Shown here one piece after another: positions 12,835 to 21,900 of a stretch of DNA of 31,689 bases. The notes under the pieces were generated by a model, which worked only from the letters and a program-made list of their open reading frames with translations, had not been told where the DNA came from and made no database searches. Origin of the DNA: a virus; the IMG/VR virus record IMGVR_UViG_3300020205_000061, positions 1-31,689 of that record; one strand, written 5' to 3'. The position numbers were made by a program, and so were the translations under genes. Numbering within the stretch: position 1 is the stretch's first letter; each line of letters starts with the position of its first letter.

Positions 12835-13187
12835 TACATACCTTCGCCTTGTACGATATATACAGTAGATGCACTTGTAGCTAATCCACTAAAGTAGGCT
12901 TCTCTAGTAAATCGTAATACTTCAACAGCACCAGGCACTAATACAATCGCAGGACTTGGATCACCAGCTATCGGTGCAACAGCATTAGCAGTAGCAAGTG
13001 CAGCAGTTGAACCTACTCCTAAAAATACAATATTAGAACTTGAGTTAATAATTCGATATTGTCCTGTTGATTGTGCATCAAACCTTGCATCAACTAATGC
13101 TTGAACTCCGGTTGGTGCAGATGCAGCAGCAGCGACTACTACCGTTTCGCCTAAAGGTGCAAATGCAATTTGACTATTTTGTGCCAT
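12834..13187 (-). CDS. Small beta-rich virion-type protein (117 aa)
   Basis: This beta-rich, low-charge protein contains QYRIINSSSNIVFLGVG (43-59), PSPAIVLVPGAVEVLRF (77-93) and an ending STVYIVQGEGM. Comparable small proteins occur beside tail fibre genes in other short-tailed phages, with a form like a decoration or fibre-tip protein. It lies between the last tail gene and the lysis cassette. The exact place in the particle cannot be read from sequence. Confidence 0.65.
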   Translation of the reverse strand: MAQNSQIAFAPLGETVVVAAAASAPTGVQALVDARFDAQSTGQYRIINSSSNIVFLGVGSTAALATANAVAPIAGDPSPAIVLVPGAVEVLRFTREAYFSGLATSASTVYIVQGEGM

Positions 13188-13189
13188 GA

Positions 13190-13432
13190 TTAATTCCTTT
13201 CTAATGAAGCTCTATATGCTGCAATCACAGATTCAGTATGTGTAGCTGAACAAATGGCTTTTACACGATCATCTTCAGCACTATAGTCATCACCAGGTGC
13301 TACAACATGACGATGAAATGTACTGCTAACTTGGTTGCCATCTTCCATAATGGTAGTTTTGGTGCGAACTTGCACAGAGCCATTTTCAATTACTTCAATC
13401 TGATCAACAACAATTTGTTTTGTAAGAGACAT
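13190..13432 (-). CDS. Conserved tail-region protein (80 aa)
   Basis: The pattern KQIVVDQIEVIENGSVQVR (5-23), then TKTTIMEDG and FHRHVVAPGDD is common in small proteins encoded next to tail fibres in many phages. It shares the MSLTK start with the preceding tailspike. It may be a fibre-associated or chaperone-type protein; no activity is known to me. Confidence 0.7.
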   Translation of the reverse strand: MSLTKQIVVDQIEVIENGSVQVRTKTTIMEDGNQVSSTFHRHVVAPGDDYSAEDDRVKAICSATHTESVIAAYRASLERN

Positions 13433-13482
13433 ACTGTTTTCCTTTTTGCAAAATTAAAATTTAATTGCGGTGAAAATTGATT

Positions 13483-15144
13483 TTAGCTTTCATCCGTAAT
13501 GTAAGTCATAGTAAATAAAACATGATTAGCATTAGCACCTGTTGCCAACTCACTTACAACTTTAGCAACATTAGCACTATTACTTACGATGTAATAAGGA
13601 GTAACATATTTATTTCCCTCAGAACCTATTACAATATTTGGTGCGCCTGTTCCCCAACCTACGTTATCTGTAACAACTGCGCCTACGTTTTCTAAAATTC
13701 CACCTTGATTGGCAATGTTATACGGTAAACAATTTATTTTTACTGCACCTGCTGGTGTGCCAGTAACTATATCCATAGACGTAGTTCTAATATCTACAGT
13801 TACCGTTACAACATTACCAACTCTAACAAAATTAACTGCTTGACTTAAATAAACTGGTGGTACAGTAAATGCACCTGTAGTAGGTGAAAAAGTTGCCGTT
13901 AATGTACCTACTTCATAGTTTTTTAGTAATGATCCGCTTTTTAATATAATTCCAGAATGACCATAAAAACTGTATGTTCCAGTTGTTTCAGAATAAATTG
14001 AACCGTTTGTTGGATCAAATATTGCCTCAGATATAAGTGTACTAATTGTAGTATTAAAAAGACCTATTCTTCTTTTCCCACTATTTGCACCTTCATAATA
14101 ATTATACGCAATAGTATTACTTTCACTAACTCCACCAATCCTAAAATTAGACGATAAACTACCTAAAATGTTGGCATAAAAAACATTTTGATTACCGTTT
14201 TGTAATGCAATGTTTGCACATCCGTTTGTCCAATCATTACATTGAGAGTTAATCTGACTGTTTGTAATCGTCATTCCAACCATTAAACCAACACCATTTG
14301 CAGGTACAGTACTGCCTTGAAGTTGTACATCGCAGTTATACCCACCATAGATTAAACATCCATCCATCATTAATTCAAATGTTGGAATTATTACACCATC
14401 TAGGTAAAGAAATCTAGAAAAAGCTATTGTTCCAGCCGATTCTGCTTGAAAACTTGCATAATAATCATTTATCGGTGGTGTAAGGTCTAATGGAACTGAG
14501 CCCATTGTGTAATCAAAAGACAATGTACTTACATTAGAAATTTGAAATAAACCAGAATAAGGCAAAGTGCTATTAGTTCCGTCTGGGAATCCAACTCCAG
14601 TAACTCTTATCCATGTTCCATTAGCTAGTCCATGTGCCGTAGCTGTTGTGACTGATGCAACTGTTCCAACAGCACTAATTGTAGCTATTGCCACATTAGG
14701 CGCACTAGCTAAATTTTGTGAGGCAACATTGTGTAACTGAAAACGTCTACCAGCACCATAAATCATACGAACAGTAGTTGTTCTTAAAAAAGTGCTTGTA
14801 GCATCAATAAGAAAAGAAAGTCTGTCAAATACTGTGTCTTGTAAATAAAAATTGTTTTTTCCTGTAATTAAATCAATGTCACCTGAGCTTGTTATTTTAA
14901 AATTAATTCCAGCTACATAGGTTGACCATGCTTTTTCGGTAAACAATCTTTGTTTATTAAAAACTTGAATTGGGCCATCAACAGTATAAAGACCATCAAA
15001 ACAGACATCGTTTCCTGTATCTATAGCTGCTTGTATTGCGGCACGATTTGTTGTACCAATGGTATCTGATGTTGTAGCTCCAAAATCCTCCACAAAAACT
15101 GGAGCATTAGAAATCATTGAGTGGCTTACTTTTGTAAGTGACAT
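13483..15144 (-). CDS. Tailspike / beta-helix receptor-binding protein (553 aa)
   Basis: The N-terminus MSLTKVSHSMISNAPVFVED is typical of phage tailspikes, followed by FGATT and RAAIQAAIDTGNDVCFDGLY, the opening of a pectate-lyase-like parallel beta helix. The middle is rich in Asn, Gly and short hydrophobic strands, as expected for beta-helix coils. The C-terminal part from about residue 420 has a fibre-like beta fold. It has no P22-type head-binding domain; that domain is encoded separately at 16308-16793. It should bind and possibly cleave host surface polysaccharide. No catalytic residues could be assigned with confidence. Confidence 0.78.
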   Translation of the reverse strand: MSLTKVSHSMISNAPVFVEDFGATTSDTIGTTNRAAIQAAIDTGNDVCFDGLYTVDGPIQVFNKQRLFTEKAWSTYVAGINFKITSSGDIDLITGKNNFYLQDTVFDRLSFLIDATSTFLRTTTVRMIYGAGRRFQLHNVASQNLASAPNVAIATISAVGTVASVTTATAHGLANGTWIRVTGVGFPDGTNSTLPYSGLFQISNVSTLSFDYTMGSVPLDLTPPINDYYASFQAESAGTIAFSRFLYLDGVIIPTFELMMDGCLIYGGYNCDVQLQGSTVPANGVGLMVGMTITNSQINSQCNDWTNGCANIALQNGNQNVFYANILGSLSSNFRIGGVSESNTIAYNYYEGANSGKRRIGLFNTTISTLISEAIFDPTNGSIYSETTGTYSFYGHSGIILKSGSLLKNYEVGTLTATFSPTTGAFTVPPVYLSQAVNFVRVGNVVTVTVDIRTTSMDIVTGTPAGAVKINCLPYNIANQGGILENVGAVVTDNVGWGTGAPNIVIGSEGNKYVTPYYIVSNSANVAKVVSELATGANANHVLFTMTYITDES

Positions 15145-15158
15145 GATATTTTTCTTTG

Positions 15159-16298
15159 TTAAGTAGTTTGGTATATGCCTGATACTTGAATTTCAGCACT
15201 TCCATTATATATTGGTATTCCAGAACTTAAACCACCTCCTACCGGAACTTGCCAATGTTCCCATTGTGTGGCTCCACTTGACATAATTCCCCCATTGGGA
15301 ACATTAAGCGCAGTAAATGTTTCTCCATATGTAAATACACTAAATGGTGTTTGTGCGCCAGCATTAGAAGCAAAAGGAAAACCAGTAATTATCGTTGTTC
15401 CAGTTCCAGTATGCGCTGACCATGCAATAGAAAGAGAAATACGTACAGAGTTACCTATTTTTGTGTACCGTCCAACTTGTGATCCATAAGTTCCAGCCCC
15501 AGCAGTTGAACCACCTATAATAACAGGTGTCCAAGTGCCTTCTTCATAGTCAGCCAACAATTCGCTTGTGCCTGTGCCTGATGTTGCAGCAAAATCAATA
15601 CCTTTTCCACTTGCAACAACTACATTTCCTGTTAATTTAATATTACCTACAACGTCTAATTTTTCAGCAGGATTTATTAATCCAACACCTACTCGATCAT
15701 TTGTAGCATCAGTAAACAATAAATTGGCATCTGTATCACCTTCTATTCGTACATTAAATACTGCACCAATCTCATTAATTACTAAATTGGTCGTACCAAT
15801 AATCATTTTTTCAGTAGATGCACCACCAGTCGCAGTTTCAAAATGAAGTTGTCCCTGTTCAGCACCTGAAGTAGGGCTTAAAATTGAAGCATGAATAAGT
15901 CCATATTGTTGTTTATTTCCTGCTGAATCTTCACCATTAAACTCAATCTCGCCTAATGTATCTGAAGCTGCAGGAGTTGCTGAGTCTCTATATAAGTCTA
16001 ATAATGGAGCTGCACTAGCACCAGCATCAGTAGAATTGAGAGTTATATTAGCAAAATTACCATCCGAGCCACCTTCAACTCTTTGCCAGACTGCACCGTT
16101 ATATACTATCCAATCACCTATGCCAAAGAATAATAGTAGGCCACCAAAAGTCTGAGTTCCTGCTGTGCTAGTCACATAATAGTCACCTTTAGCACCAGTT
16201 CCATCTGCCAAAGTTGGAGTATTGCTTGAGGCATTCCATGTGCCTTTATAGTTCAAAGCACCAAGTGCGTTTGTGATAGATGATATTGTTTTTAACAT
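15159..16298 (-). CDS. Tail fibre protein (379 aa)
   Basis: This protein is made of short Gly/Ser/Thr-rich strands. An N-terminal domain (NYKGTWNASSNTPTLADGTG, 16-35, then GDYYVTSTAGTQTF and IVYNGAVWQRVEG) is typical of phage fibre attachment or adaptor parts. The middle (ASDTLGEIEFNGEDSAGNKQ) resembles repeated fibre shafts seen in marine and freshwater phages. The C-terminal domain begins EEGTWTPVIIGG and GRYTKIGNSVRISL, a receptor-tip type fold. AAGGA precedes the ATG. It lies between the head-binding domain and the tailspike and is likely part of the same adsorption apparatus. Confidence 0.75.
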   Translation of the reverse strand: MLKTISSITNALGALNYKGTWNASSNTPTLADGTGAKGDYYVTSTAGTQTFGGLLLFFGIGDWIVYNGAVWQRVEGGSDGNFANITLNSTDAGASAAPLLDLYRDSATPAASDTLGEIEFNGEDSAGNKQQYGLIHASILSPTSGAEQGQLHFETATGGASTEKMIIGTTNLVINEIGAVFNVRIEGDTDANLLFTDATNDRVGVGLINPAEKLDVVGNIKLTGNVVVASGKGIDFAATSGTGTSELLADYEEGTWTPVIIGGSTAGAGTYGSQVGRYTKIGNSVRISLSIAWSAHTGTGTTIITGFPFASNAGAQTPFSVFTYGETFTALNVPNGGIMSSGATQWEHWQVPVGGGLSSGIPIYNGSAEIQVSGIYQTT

Positions 16299-16307
16299 AA
16301 ATTTTCC

Positions 16308-16793
16308 TTAACCAAAGACAAATTCGATTATCGATGAAAATGGTGGTGCTTGACTAAATGTTACACTACCGTTGGCAAAACTGTAAGTATTTTGATTCTG
16401 ATATACCCCATTTATATAAATAGCACTTGGATCAGAACTTACAGTAAAGATTGTTTGTGTGCCATTTCCTGTTGCATTAGATGCAATTATATTTGAAGAA
16501 CCTAAATTTCCATTAAGTGAAGTATAAACTACAGTACCTTTTTTATCTTTGACTTGAATACTATAATCAACTCCAACATAAAAACGAGCTGGAGTACCCT
16601 GATAAACAGGATAGCCACCAGATGTTCTTATAGGTTGAGCAGCAGTAATAGTTAATGCACTATCCCAATAAACATTAATAGGGTTTGTAATTGGATTTAA
16701 GTTCGCTGTGCCAATATTAATATAACCATCTTCAAGAGGTTGTCCATCAATATCAGCAAATGCTGGATATGGAGCTTCTACTGATTGGCTCAT
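16308..16793 (-). CDS. Stand-alone P22-type tailspike head-binding domain (161 aa)
   Basis: The block FADIDGQPLEDGYINIGTAN (12-31), then NPINVYWDSALTITAAQPIR, GGYPVY, TPARFYVGVDYSIQVKDKKG matches the N-terminal head-binding domain of P22 tailspike (gp9), which attaches the spike to the tail machine. In P22 this domain is fused to the catalytic beta helix; here it ends after a short extra beta segment with IYINGVYQNQNTYSF. It should be the adaptor to which the separately encoded fibre and spike attach. ATG at 16793 directly follows the stop of the large ejection protein gene. Confidence 0.88.
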   Translation of the reverse strand: MSQSVEAPYPAFADIDGQPLEDGYINIGTANLNPITNPINVYWDSALTITAAQPIRTSGGYPVYQGTPARFYVGVDYSIQVKDKKGTVVYTSLNGNLGSSNIIASNATGNGTQTIFTVSSDPSAIYINGVYQNQNTYSFANGSVTFSQAPPFSSIIEFVFG

Positions 16794-19112
16794 TTATTGA
16801 TTCTCCTCAATGTTTCTGCCTGATTGTAAGGCACTCTCTAAGTATTGTATTCGTTGATCTACGGATTTTGGTAACTTAACTGCATCAGCAAACCTTTTAA
16901 ATGACTGCGAATTGGCTGCTTTAGTAATTGTTGCCTTACTTGGTGTTCCTCTAGTGGCAGATTCAATTAAAAGATTTTGGAATCCTTCATCAGCAAATAA
17001 TTTACCAGCAGCTTTTACACCATCTTTATTACCCTGAGTTAATGCTGTCATAACCATTGAAGTTCCACCAGCAAGAACTGGCCCACCCATTGCAGTTGCA
17101 GCGACTACTGTACCTTTGGCAATAGTGCTTTCCATCAGTTTTCCAAGTAGATTTTCAGCTTGCATTCCTTGCAATAGTGCTTGATTTGCTTTACCTGTAG
17201 TTAAAACATTAGCCCTAGCATCTGTAACACGCTTAGAGACTTCAAATAAATCACGCAATACACCTGCTGACTCTGTGCCTAGAGTGTCTACAATTGTCTT
17301 ATAAACAGGTGGATTGGCTCTTAATTTAGGGTAAATATCTGCAAATTCCGAGAATCCAAAGCCACCTTTTTCAGCACCTCTAGTTGATCTAGTTACCGAG
17401 GCTAAAGCAGTAGCAATAGTTTCTTTTCTTAAATCTTCGGGTACAGCCTTTAATAATCGATTGAAGTCTCCTGTATCACCTTTAGATGCACTAGTAATAG
17501 CTGTTCGCATCTTATTAGCAATACTTCCTTCAATGTCCTCACCAAAAGCAGTAACAATTCTTTGCCCTAAAGCACGTTCTTTAGCATATAAAAGATTAGC
17601 AGCCCTTAGTTCTTTTCTTAAAGTGTCTCCACCAACATTAAAAGCATTTGTAAGTTGATCTTCACTCAAGGCAGCATATAAGCGTTTTAAGTCTGCTTCT
17701 GCCATGCTTCCATAAGTTGATTCTTGGTTTTTTAATGCTTTTCCAATAAGGCTTTTTTCACGCATTAATTGACCATAGGTTGCTTTGCCATCAGTAACCA
17801 TTTTTAATAAATTCTTCTCAGATGCAGACATTCCTTCTTTGGTTACTTCTTTTTCAACTGCTTCTAAAGTCTCTCGCAGTTTAGGCAATCCAACAATCAT
17901 TTCTTTTTTAATTTGACTGTTTGCACTTGTATACAACTTATCAGCCTCATCTGCCAAAACCTTCTTTTGCCCAATTAGACTATCTTTTATCTTTTGCGAG
18001 ACAACTCCTGGTGCAATCGTACCTTCTACAAATGTAGCATCAAATTGTTTAATAACATCATCAGCTCTATCGACTGCTGTAGAAACTGTATTTCTCCATG
18101 CAGCTTCAGGTTCACTACCAGCGACTGATCGAGTTAAACCTGCTGCAGCTCGAACCTGTGGATTATCACTAAATACATCTGCTGGCAATGTAATGCCTAA
18201 ACGATCTGCTGCTTCTTTTGCACCAATATTAACTTGTGCTAGATCAGCTAATTGATCTTTAGCAGTTTTTGAACCAGCACCTGTACCAGATGCCCTTTTA
18301 ACTAAATTACCAATTTCTTCCTCAGTAATACCTTCAATAGTAACTGTTCCAACTGGAGTTACTGGAGGAGTTGTCGGTGGAGTTGGAGTTACTGTTCCTG
18401 CAGGTGGTAATGGTTCAACCATTCCTGCACCCATCGTAGGTTCTACTTTAGTAGCAACTTGTGTTGGAGTTGTAAGTCTCTGAGCACCTTGCTTAACTGC
18501 TGATACAACTGGAGGAATGGCTCGTTGAATTACTTGTCCTAATGGCCCAGTTGCTCCTGCAAGTGCTATTTCTTTGACTTCTTGCATACCAGTACCACCA
18601 CCAGTCATTGCTTGAGTAGCTTCAATGGCTGCTTGAGTAGCTGCACCACCGGCAACAGCACCACCTATTGTTGTTGCTCTTCCTGCTGGAGTAAATGCTA
18701 ATAATCCACCAAGTGCTCTTGGAATATCTCCTACAGAAAAGCCAGGTGGTATTGCATATTCTTTTGCATCAATAGAAGATTTTAAAATGTAATTACCCTT
18801 TTCATCTTGACGAACTTGCACATTAGGATAATTGCTTTGTAAAATCTGTACTGTTTCTTTTGGATTACTTAATAATGTTCCTAAAGCAGTTTTAAAAGAG
18901 GCTACACTCATCGAACCAAGTTCTGGCATTGATGTCCACTCAGGCAAAGTCTGTGTCTCAGGAGTGGCTCTTTGTGTTCCTGTTACTTGCTCAACTATAC
19001 CTTCAAAGAAACCCATCTCTGGCTTTGATGTAGGTTGTGCAGGAGCAGCACCAGATTTGGCTTCTAATTCAGCTAATCTTCGTAATGCTTCTAAATCTTC
19101 ACGATCACCCAT
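16794..19112 (-). CDS. Putative DNA ejection protein, gp16-like (772 aa)
   Basis: This is the largest protein of the genome. N-terminal charged helix, then IPPGFSVGDIPRALGGLLAF (121-140), a Gly/Ala-rich amphipathic stretch that could insert in membranes, and a Pro/Thr-rich linker (PTPPTTPPVTPVG) near 243-255. Long helical domains follow, and a second Gly/Ala-rich hydrophobic segment (GTVVAATAMGGPVLAGG) lies near the C-terminus. It has the position and build of P22 gp16, the last of the three proteins expelled with DNA. Sequence alone does not prove ejection function, but size, order and membrane-active segments agree. Confidence 0.7.
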   Translation of the reverse strand: MGDREDLEALRRLAELEAKSGAAPAQPTSKPEMGFFEGIVEQVTGTQRATPETQTLPEWTSMPELGSMSVASFKTALGTLLSNPKETVQILQSNYPNVQVRQDEKGNYILKSSIDAKEYAIPPGFSVGDIPRALGGLLAFTPAGRATTIGGAVAGGAATQAAIEATQAMTGGGTGMQEVKEIALAGATGPLGQVIQRAIPPVVSAVKQGAQRLTTPTQVATKVEPTMGAGMVEPLPPAGTVTPTPPTTPPVTPVGTVTIEGITEEEIGNLVKRASGTGAGSKTAKDQLADLAQVNIGAKEAADRLGITLPADVFSDNPQVRAAAGLTRSVAGSEPEAAWRNTVSTAVDRADDVIKQFDATFVEGTIAPGVVSQKIKDSLIGQKKVLADEADKLYTSANSQIKKEMIVGLPKLRETLEAVEKEVTKEGMSASEKNLLKMVTDGKATYGQLMREKSLIGKALKNQESTYGSMAEADLKRLYAALSEDQLTNAFNVGGDTLRKELRAANLLYAKERALGQRIVTAFGEDIEGSIANKMRTAITSASKGDTGDFNRLLKAVPEDLRKETIATALASVTRSTRGAEKGGFGFSEFADIYPKLRANPPVYKTIVDTLGTESAGVLRDLFEVSKRVTDARANVLTTGKANQALLQGMQAENLLGKLMESTIAKGTVVAATAMGGPVLAGGTSMVMTALTQGNKDGVKAAGKLFADEGFQNLLIESATRGTPSKATITKAANSQSFKRFADAVKLPKSVDQRIQYLESALQSGRNIEENQ

Positions 19113-19114
19113 AT

Positions 19115-20491
19115 TTATCTCGTAGTAGGAGTCTGTAAGCGTTTTCTTAATTGCTCAAGTTCAGCTCGTTCTTGAGGAGTTAAGTCTGATGATACAGGTG
19201 GTGTAGCAGTAGGCTCTGGCCCAAATACATTATCAGGATTTAACTTGTAATTCTTAACCACAACCCCTAAAGCCTTCTTATCTTCTCCAGCTTTCTTTTG
19301 TGAAGCATCATGATACTGTTTTGCTAAAGCTACATATTCTGCACGTTGTTTAGAATCTAATGCAAATAATTGACCACTTTGCAATTTTTGGGAATTATTC
19401 AATAACTTTTGATATAAGCCACCGGTATCTCTAGCAGTTGCAAATTCAGTCTCACGAACAACAGAACCAGGGTCAAGCATCTTCATAAAACCAGTAATCA
19501 AAGCAATATCACCAGGGCCATTTTTTGCATTTGCTGATGCTTCTAGATTCGATAAAATAGTACTAACTTCGCCAAATTTTTCTGTTCTTTTAGTATATTC
19601 TTTGCGTAATTTTTCTTCTTGTTCAAAGTTTTTAGCTGGATCAACTCCTCCTGATGCCTTCAGAGCCTCTAATTCAAGTGCTGCCTTTTTTACTTCAATA
19701 CTTGATTTAGAAGTATCTACTAATACTTTATTTTTTTGTGCATTTGTTAATCCAAGATCAGCAGCCATCTTTTCAAGTCCTGCTCTAGCATTTTGATCTG
19801 CAAATTGAGCATCAACTTCTGCTTTTGTTGCATTTGCTATAGCCAATCTTCTATTTGCAGCAGCTTTTTCATCTGCATTTGTAGCTTCTGCTTGTGCTGT
19901 TGTAGCATCAGCAACTGCCTTATCAGCATCGGCTATTTTTTTAGTTAATGAACTAGGTGCTGCTTCTGCAGTTGATTTTGCGTTTACTATTTTTGTAAAT
20001 TGATCAGGATCAATATTAGATAAAGCCAAATTGAGTGTACCTTGTGCAGCTTTAGTATTACCATCTTCTAAAAATTTAGCTGCTTGTCCATAAAGTCCTA
20101 ATGGTTCTTTGGAGTTTGTTTTCGCTGTAATAATTTCTTGAAGAAGTTTATTGGCAACTTCTGTATTATTGTTTTCCAAAGCGTTAGAAATTTGAAATCC
20201 TTGATTGAATTCATTTTTTATTCTTTCCTCTCCAAATTGTTTTCTAGCAGATTCAATAGATGAAACCATAGCTGGACTTCTACCATGTTTAGCTAGTAAA
20301 TTAGCAAAAGACTTTTGAGATGGGTCATTAATTGTTGCTTGAAAGTCAGTTACATATTGTTTCTGTTGATCTTCTAATAAAGTCTGAGCTTGTCTTTTTT
20401 GAAGTGCTTCTCCAAGTCCAGAAAATTGTTCACTAAGATTAATTTGTGAACCCATGTAATTAATTGGAGGCTGTAAAGGATTAATTGCCAT
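19115..20491 (-). CDS. Putative DNA ejection protein, gp20-like (458 aa)
   Basis: This protein is nearly all alpha-helical, with long coiled-coil stretches rich in Ala, Lys and Glu (for example ADKAVADATTAQAEATNADE near 188-207). The N-terminus MAINPLQPPINYMGSQINL, then FSGLGEALQKRQAQ, recurs in internal virion proteins of short-tailed phages. The position between the gp7-like and gp16-like genes corresponds to P22 gp20. It has no signal or membrane span. The C-terminus has a Pro-rich linker followed by a helix (LTPQERAELEQLRKRLQ). Confidence 0.7.
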   Translation of the reverse strand: MAINPLQPPINYMGSQINLSEQFSGLGEALQKRQAQTLLEDQQKQYVTDFQATINDPSQKSFANLLAKHGRSPAMVSSIESARKQFGEERIKNEFNQGFQISNALENNNTEVANKLLQEIITAKTNSKEPLGLYGQAAKFLEDGNTKAAQGTLNLALSNIDPDQFTKIVNAKSTAEAAPSSLTKKIADADKAVADATTAQAEATNADEKAAANRRLAIANATKAEVDAQFADQNARAGLEKMAADLGLTNAQKNKVLVDTSKSSIEVKKAALELEALKASGGVDPAKNFEQEEKLRKEYTKRTEKFGEVSTILSNLEASANAKNGPGDIALITGFMKMLDPGSVVRETEFATARDTGGLYQKLLNNSQKLQSGQLFALDSKQRAEYVALAKQYHDASQKKAGEDKKALGVVVKNYKLNPDNVFGPEPTATPPVSSDLTPQERAELEQLRKRLQTPTTR

Positions 20492-20500
20492 ATATTTTCC

Positions 20501-21385
20501 TTAAAATTTGAATCCTGATGCAACTTTAGCAATTCCAAGAATATCTCCAAATGCTTGACGATTAACATTTCCTGCAGCCAACTGTCCACCAGCTATTGCT
20601 GCACCTTGTTGTGCTAATAAGTTTGCAACATTAGATGCTGATCGTTCACCAGCCTGTGCCTGTCCAGTTAATAAATTACTGATATTAGTGGCAGAACTTG
20701 TGCCACCTGCAGCTTGACCAGCAGCAGCAGCTTGACCTAATCTTGATAAGAATTCTGTTGCACCTTGACCAGATGTTGCCAAATTTTGTGCAGCAGCACC
20801 ACCTAATGCAGACAAACCACCTAATCTTCCATATTGTTGTTCTATTGCTTGTTGTAATAAAGCTGGTCTAAATTGTCCTAAAGCAGCCTGAACATTACCA
20901 CCTCTTAAACCACCAGTAGCAGATGCTCTTTGTAATATTGCTTCTTCACCAGCCTGTGCTTGTGCTTGATAACCTGCATCTTGCTCAATACCAGCGATGG
21001 CTTGTCTTTGTCTCTCTGGGCCAAGTAATCCAGCGATTGCTTGTTGTTGTTCTAATGCAGGAGCACCGGCAGCAGCATATCTTTCTAAAATAGGCACAGC
21101 ACCAAGACCTGCAGTTTGATATGTTCCAAAGCCACCTATTGCTGGTAATCCTACTTGAGCATAAGGTGACATCAGTCCTACTAATTTATTAAAAGCCTCT
21201 CTTTGCTCTAATACACCTTTTTCAGCTAAACCAACACCAATATCAAACTGTCTACGCTGTTCAGCTATACCTAATTCAGATGTGCCAGCTTGCGTAGCTG
21301 CTGCACGTTCTGCAGCTTGACCAGCTTGTTTTGCACCTGTAATACTACCAAATACATCACCAATAAAATCACCGACAAAACTCAT
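20501..21385 (-). CDS. Putative DNA ejection protein, gp7-like (294 aa)
   Basis: From the ATG at 21385 the protein starts MSFVGDFIGDVFGSITGAKQ and continues with Ala/Gln-rich helices and many Gly-Gly/Ala segments (QAAAAGQAAGGTSS). It looks like P22 gp7-type internal proteins. GGAGGTCAGC is an excellent ribosome site for this start, and ATGA overlaps the stop of the upstream gp14-like gene; a longer frame to 21454 would run over that gene with no site. The three ejection proteins follow each other on the same strand with gaps of 2 to 9 bp between them. Confidence 0.75.
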   Translation of the reverse strand: MSFVGDFIGDVFGSITGAKQAGQAAERAAATQAGTSELGIAEQRRQFDIGVGLAEKGVLEQREAFNKLVGLMSPYAQVGLPAIGGFGTYQTAGLGAVPILERYAAAGAPALEQQQAIAGLLGPERQRQAIAGIEQDAGYQAQAQAGEEAILQRASATGGLRGGNVQAALGQFRPALLQQAIEQQYGRLGGLSALGGAAAQNLATSGQGATEFLSRLGQAAAAGQAAGGTSSATNISNLLTGQAQAGERSASNVANLLAQQGAAIAGGQLAAGNVNRQAFGDILGIAKVASGFKF

Positions 21386-21837
21386 GCTGACCTCCATTCT
21401 TCTCTTGTAATTCCAAGAATGTAAACATCTTTTAACACTCCATTTTGTAAACAAGCGTTTCTTCTACAACCTTCGTATTTCATGCCTAGTTTTAAACCAT
21501 AATTTTTAGCAGTTTCTAAGCCTTGAATAATATAAGCCGTTACCCTTGCTATTGGATTAGCAGTAAATGCCCAATGTAAAAAAGATTTACCCAATGCTCT
21601 TGAATAAGGCAATGATGTTTTTTTAAGAAAAGAATGCCATTCGATTTCTAAGGTAGAGAATTTAATAGCCATAAAAGCACCAGCAAATGTATCGCCAACC
21701 CATGCTGACAAATAAGTTACATTTGGATGATTAATCGGTGCAGATGCTCGATGATCATGCCCTACTTTTGTAATATAGGGATCAGAATAAACATCTGACA
21801 AATGTTCTTGAGTGATTCCTACAGTAACCGTTGGCAT
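21382..21837 (-). CDS. gp14-like GNAT-fold protein (151 aa)
   Basis: The C-terminal half has the acetyltransferase-like order: a strand with EIEWHSFLKKTSLPYSRALG (69-88), a helix, VTAYIIQGLETAKNYGLKLG (98-117), then MKYEGCRRNACLQNG and a final strand. The same place, before gp7, is occupied by gp14 (DUF2824) in P22-like phages. P22 gp14 is listed as a head assembly protein of unclear activity. Whether it still binds acetyl-CoA cannot be told from sequence. GGAGTTTAT precedes the ATG, and the 63-bp gap upstream contains a candidate promoter. Confidence 0.7.
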   Translation of the reverse strand: MPTVTVGITQEHLSDVYSDPYITKVGHDHRASAPINHPNVTYLSAWVGDTFAGAFMAIKFSTLEIEWHSFLKKTSLPYSRALGKSFLHWAFTANPIARVTAYIIQGLETAKNYGLKLGMKYEGCRRNACLQNGVLKDVYILGITREEWRSA

Positions 21838-21891
21838 ATAAACTCCGTTTTCAGAGTAAGCTGCTGGTGGCTTTGGATTCTCAGCGATTTA

Positions 21892-21900
21892 ATTATAGCA
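21892..21900 (-). promoter_or_regulatory. Candidate extended -10 promoter inside the structural operon
   Basis: On the minus strand TGCTATAAT gives a perfect -10 with the TGn extension. It lies at the head of a 63-bp gap, one of the longest non-coding stretches within the structural genes, and points to the gp14-like gene. There is no clear -35, but an extended -10 can act without one. Confidence 0.4.

Noticed and set aside
13443-13468. AT-only inverted repeat AATTAAA-A-TTTAATT in the gap before the 80-aa tail protein, considered as terminator or promoter
   Set aside because: No G or C in the stem, no clear -10/-35 pair in a good arrangement, and a 50-bp AT-rich gap can give this by chance.
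18832-19125. Open frames on the plus strand opposite the ejection protein genes (also 15268-15846, 17461-17658, 12229-12576)
   Set aside because: They mirror the codon pattern of well-supported minus-strand genes, lack ribosome sites and have no neighbours on the plus strand.
21386-21454. Longer start of the gp7-like protein at 21454
   Set aside because: It would overlap the gp14-like gene by 73 nt without ribosome site; the ATG at 21385 has GGAGG and an ATGA overlap.
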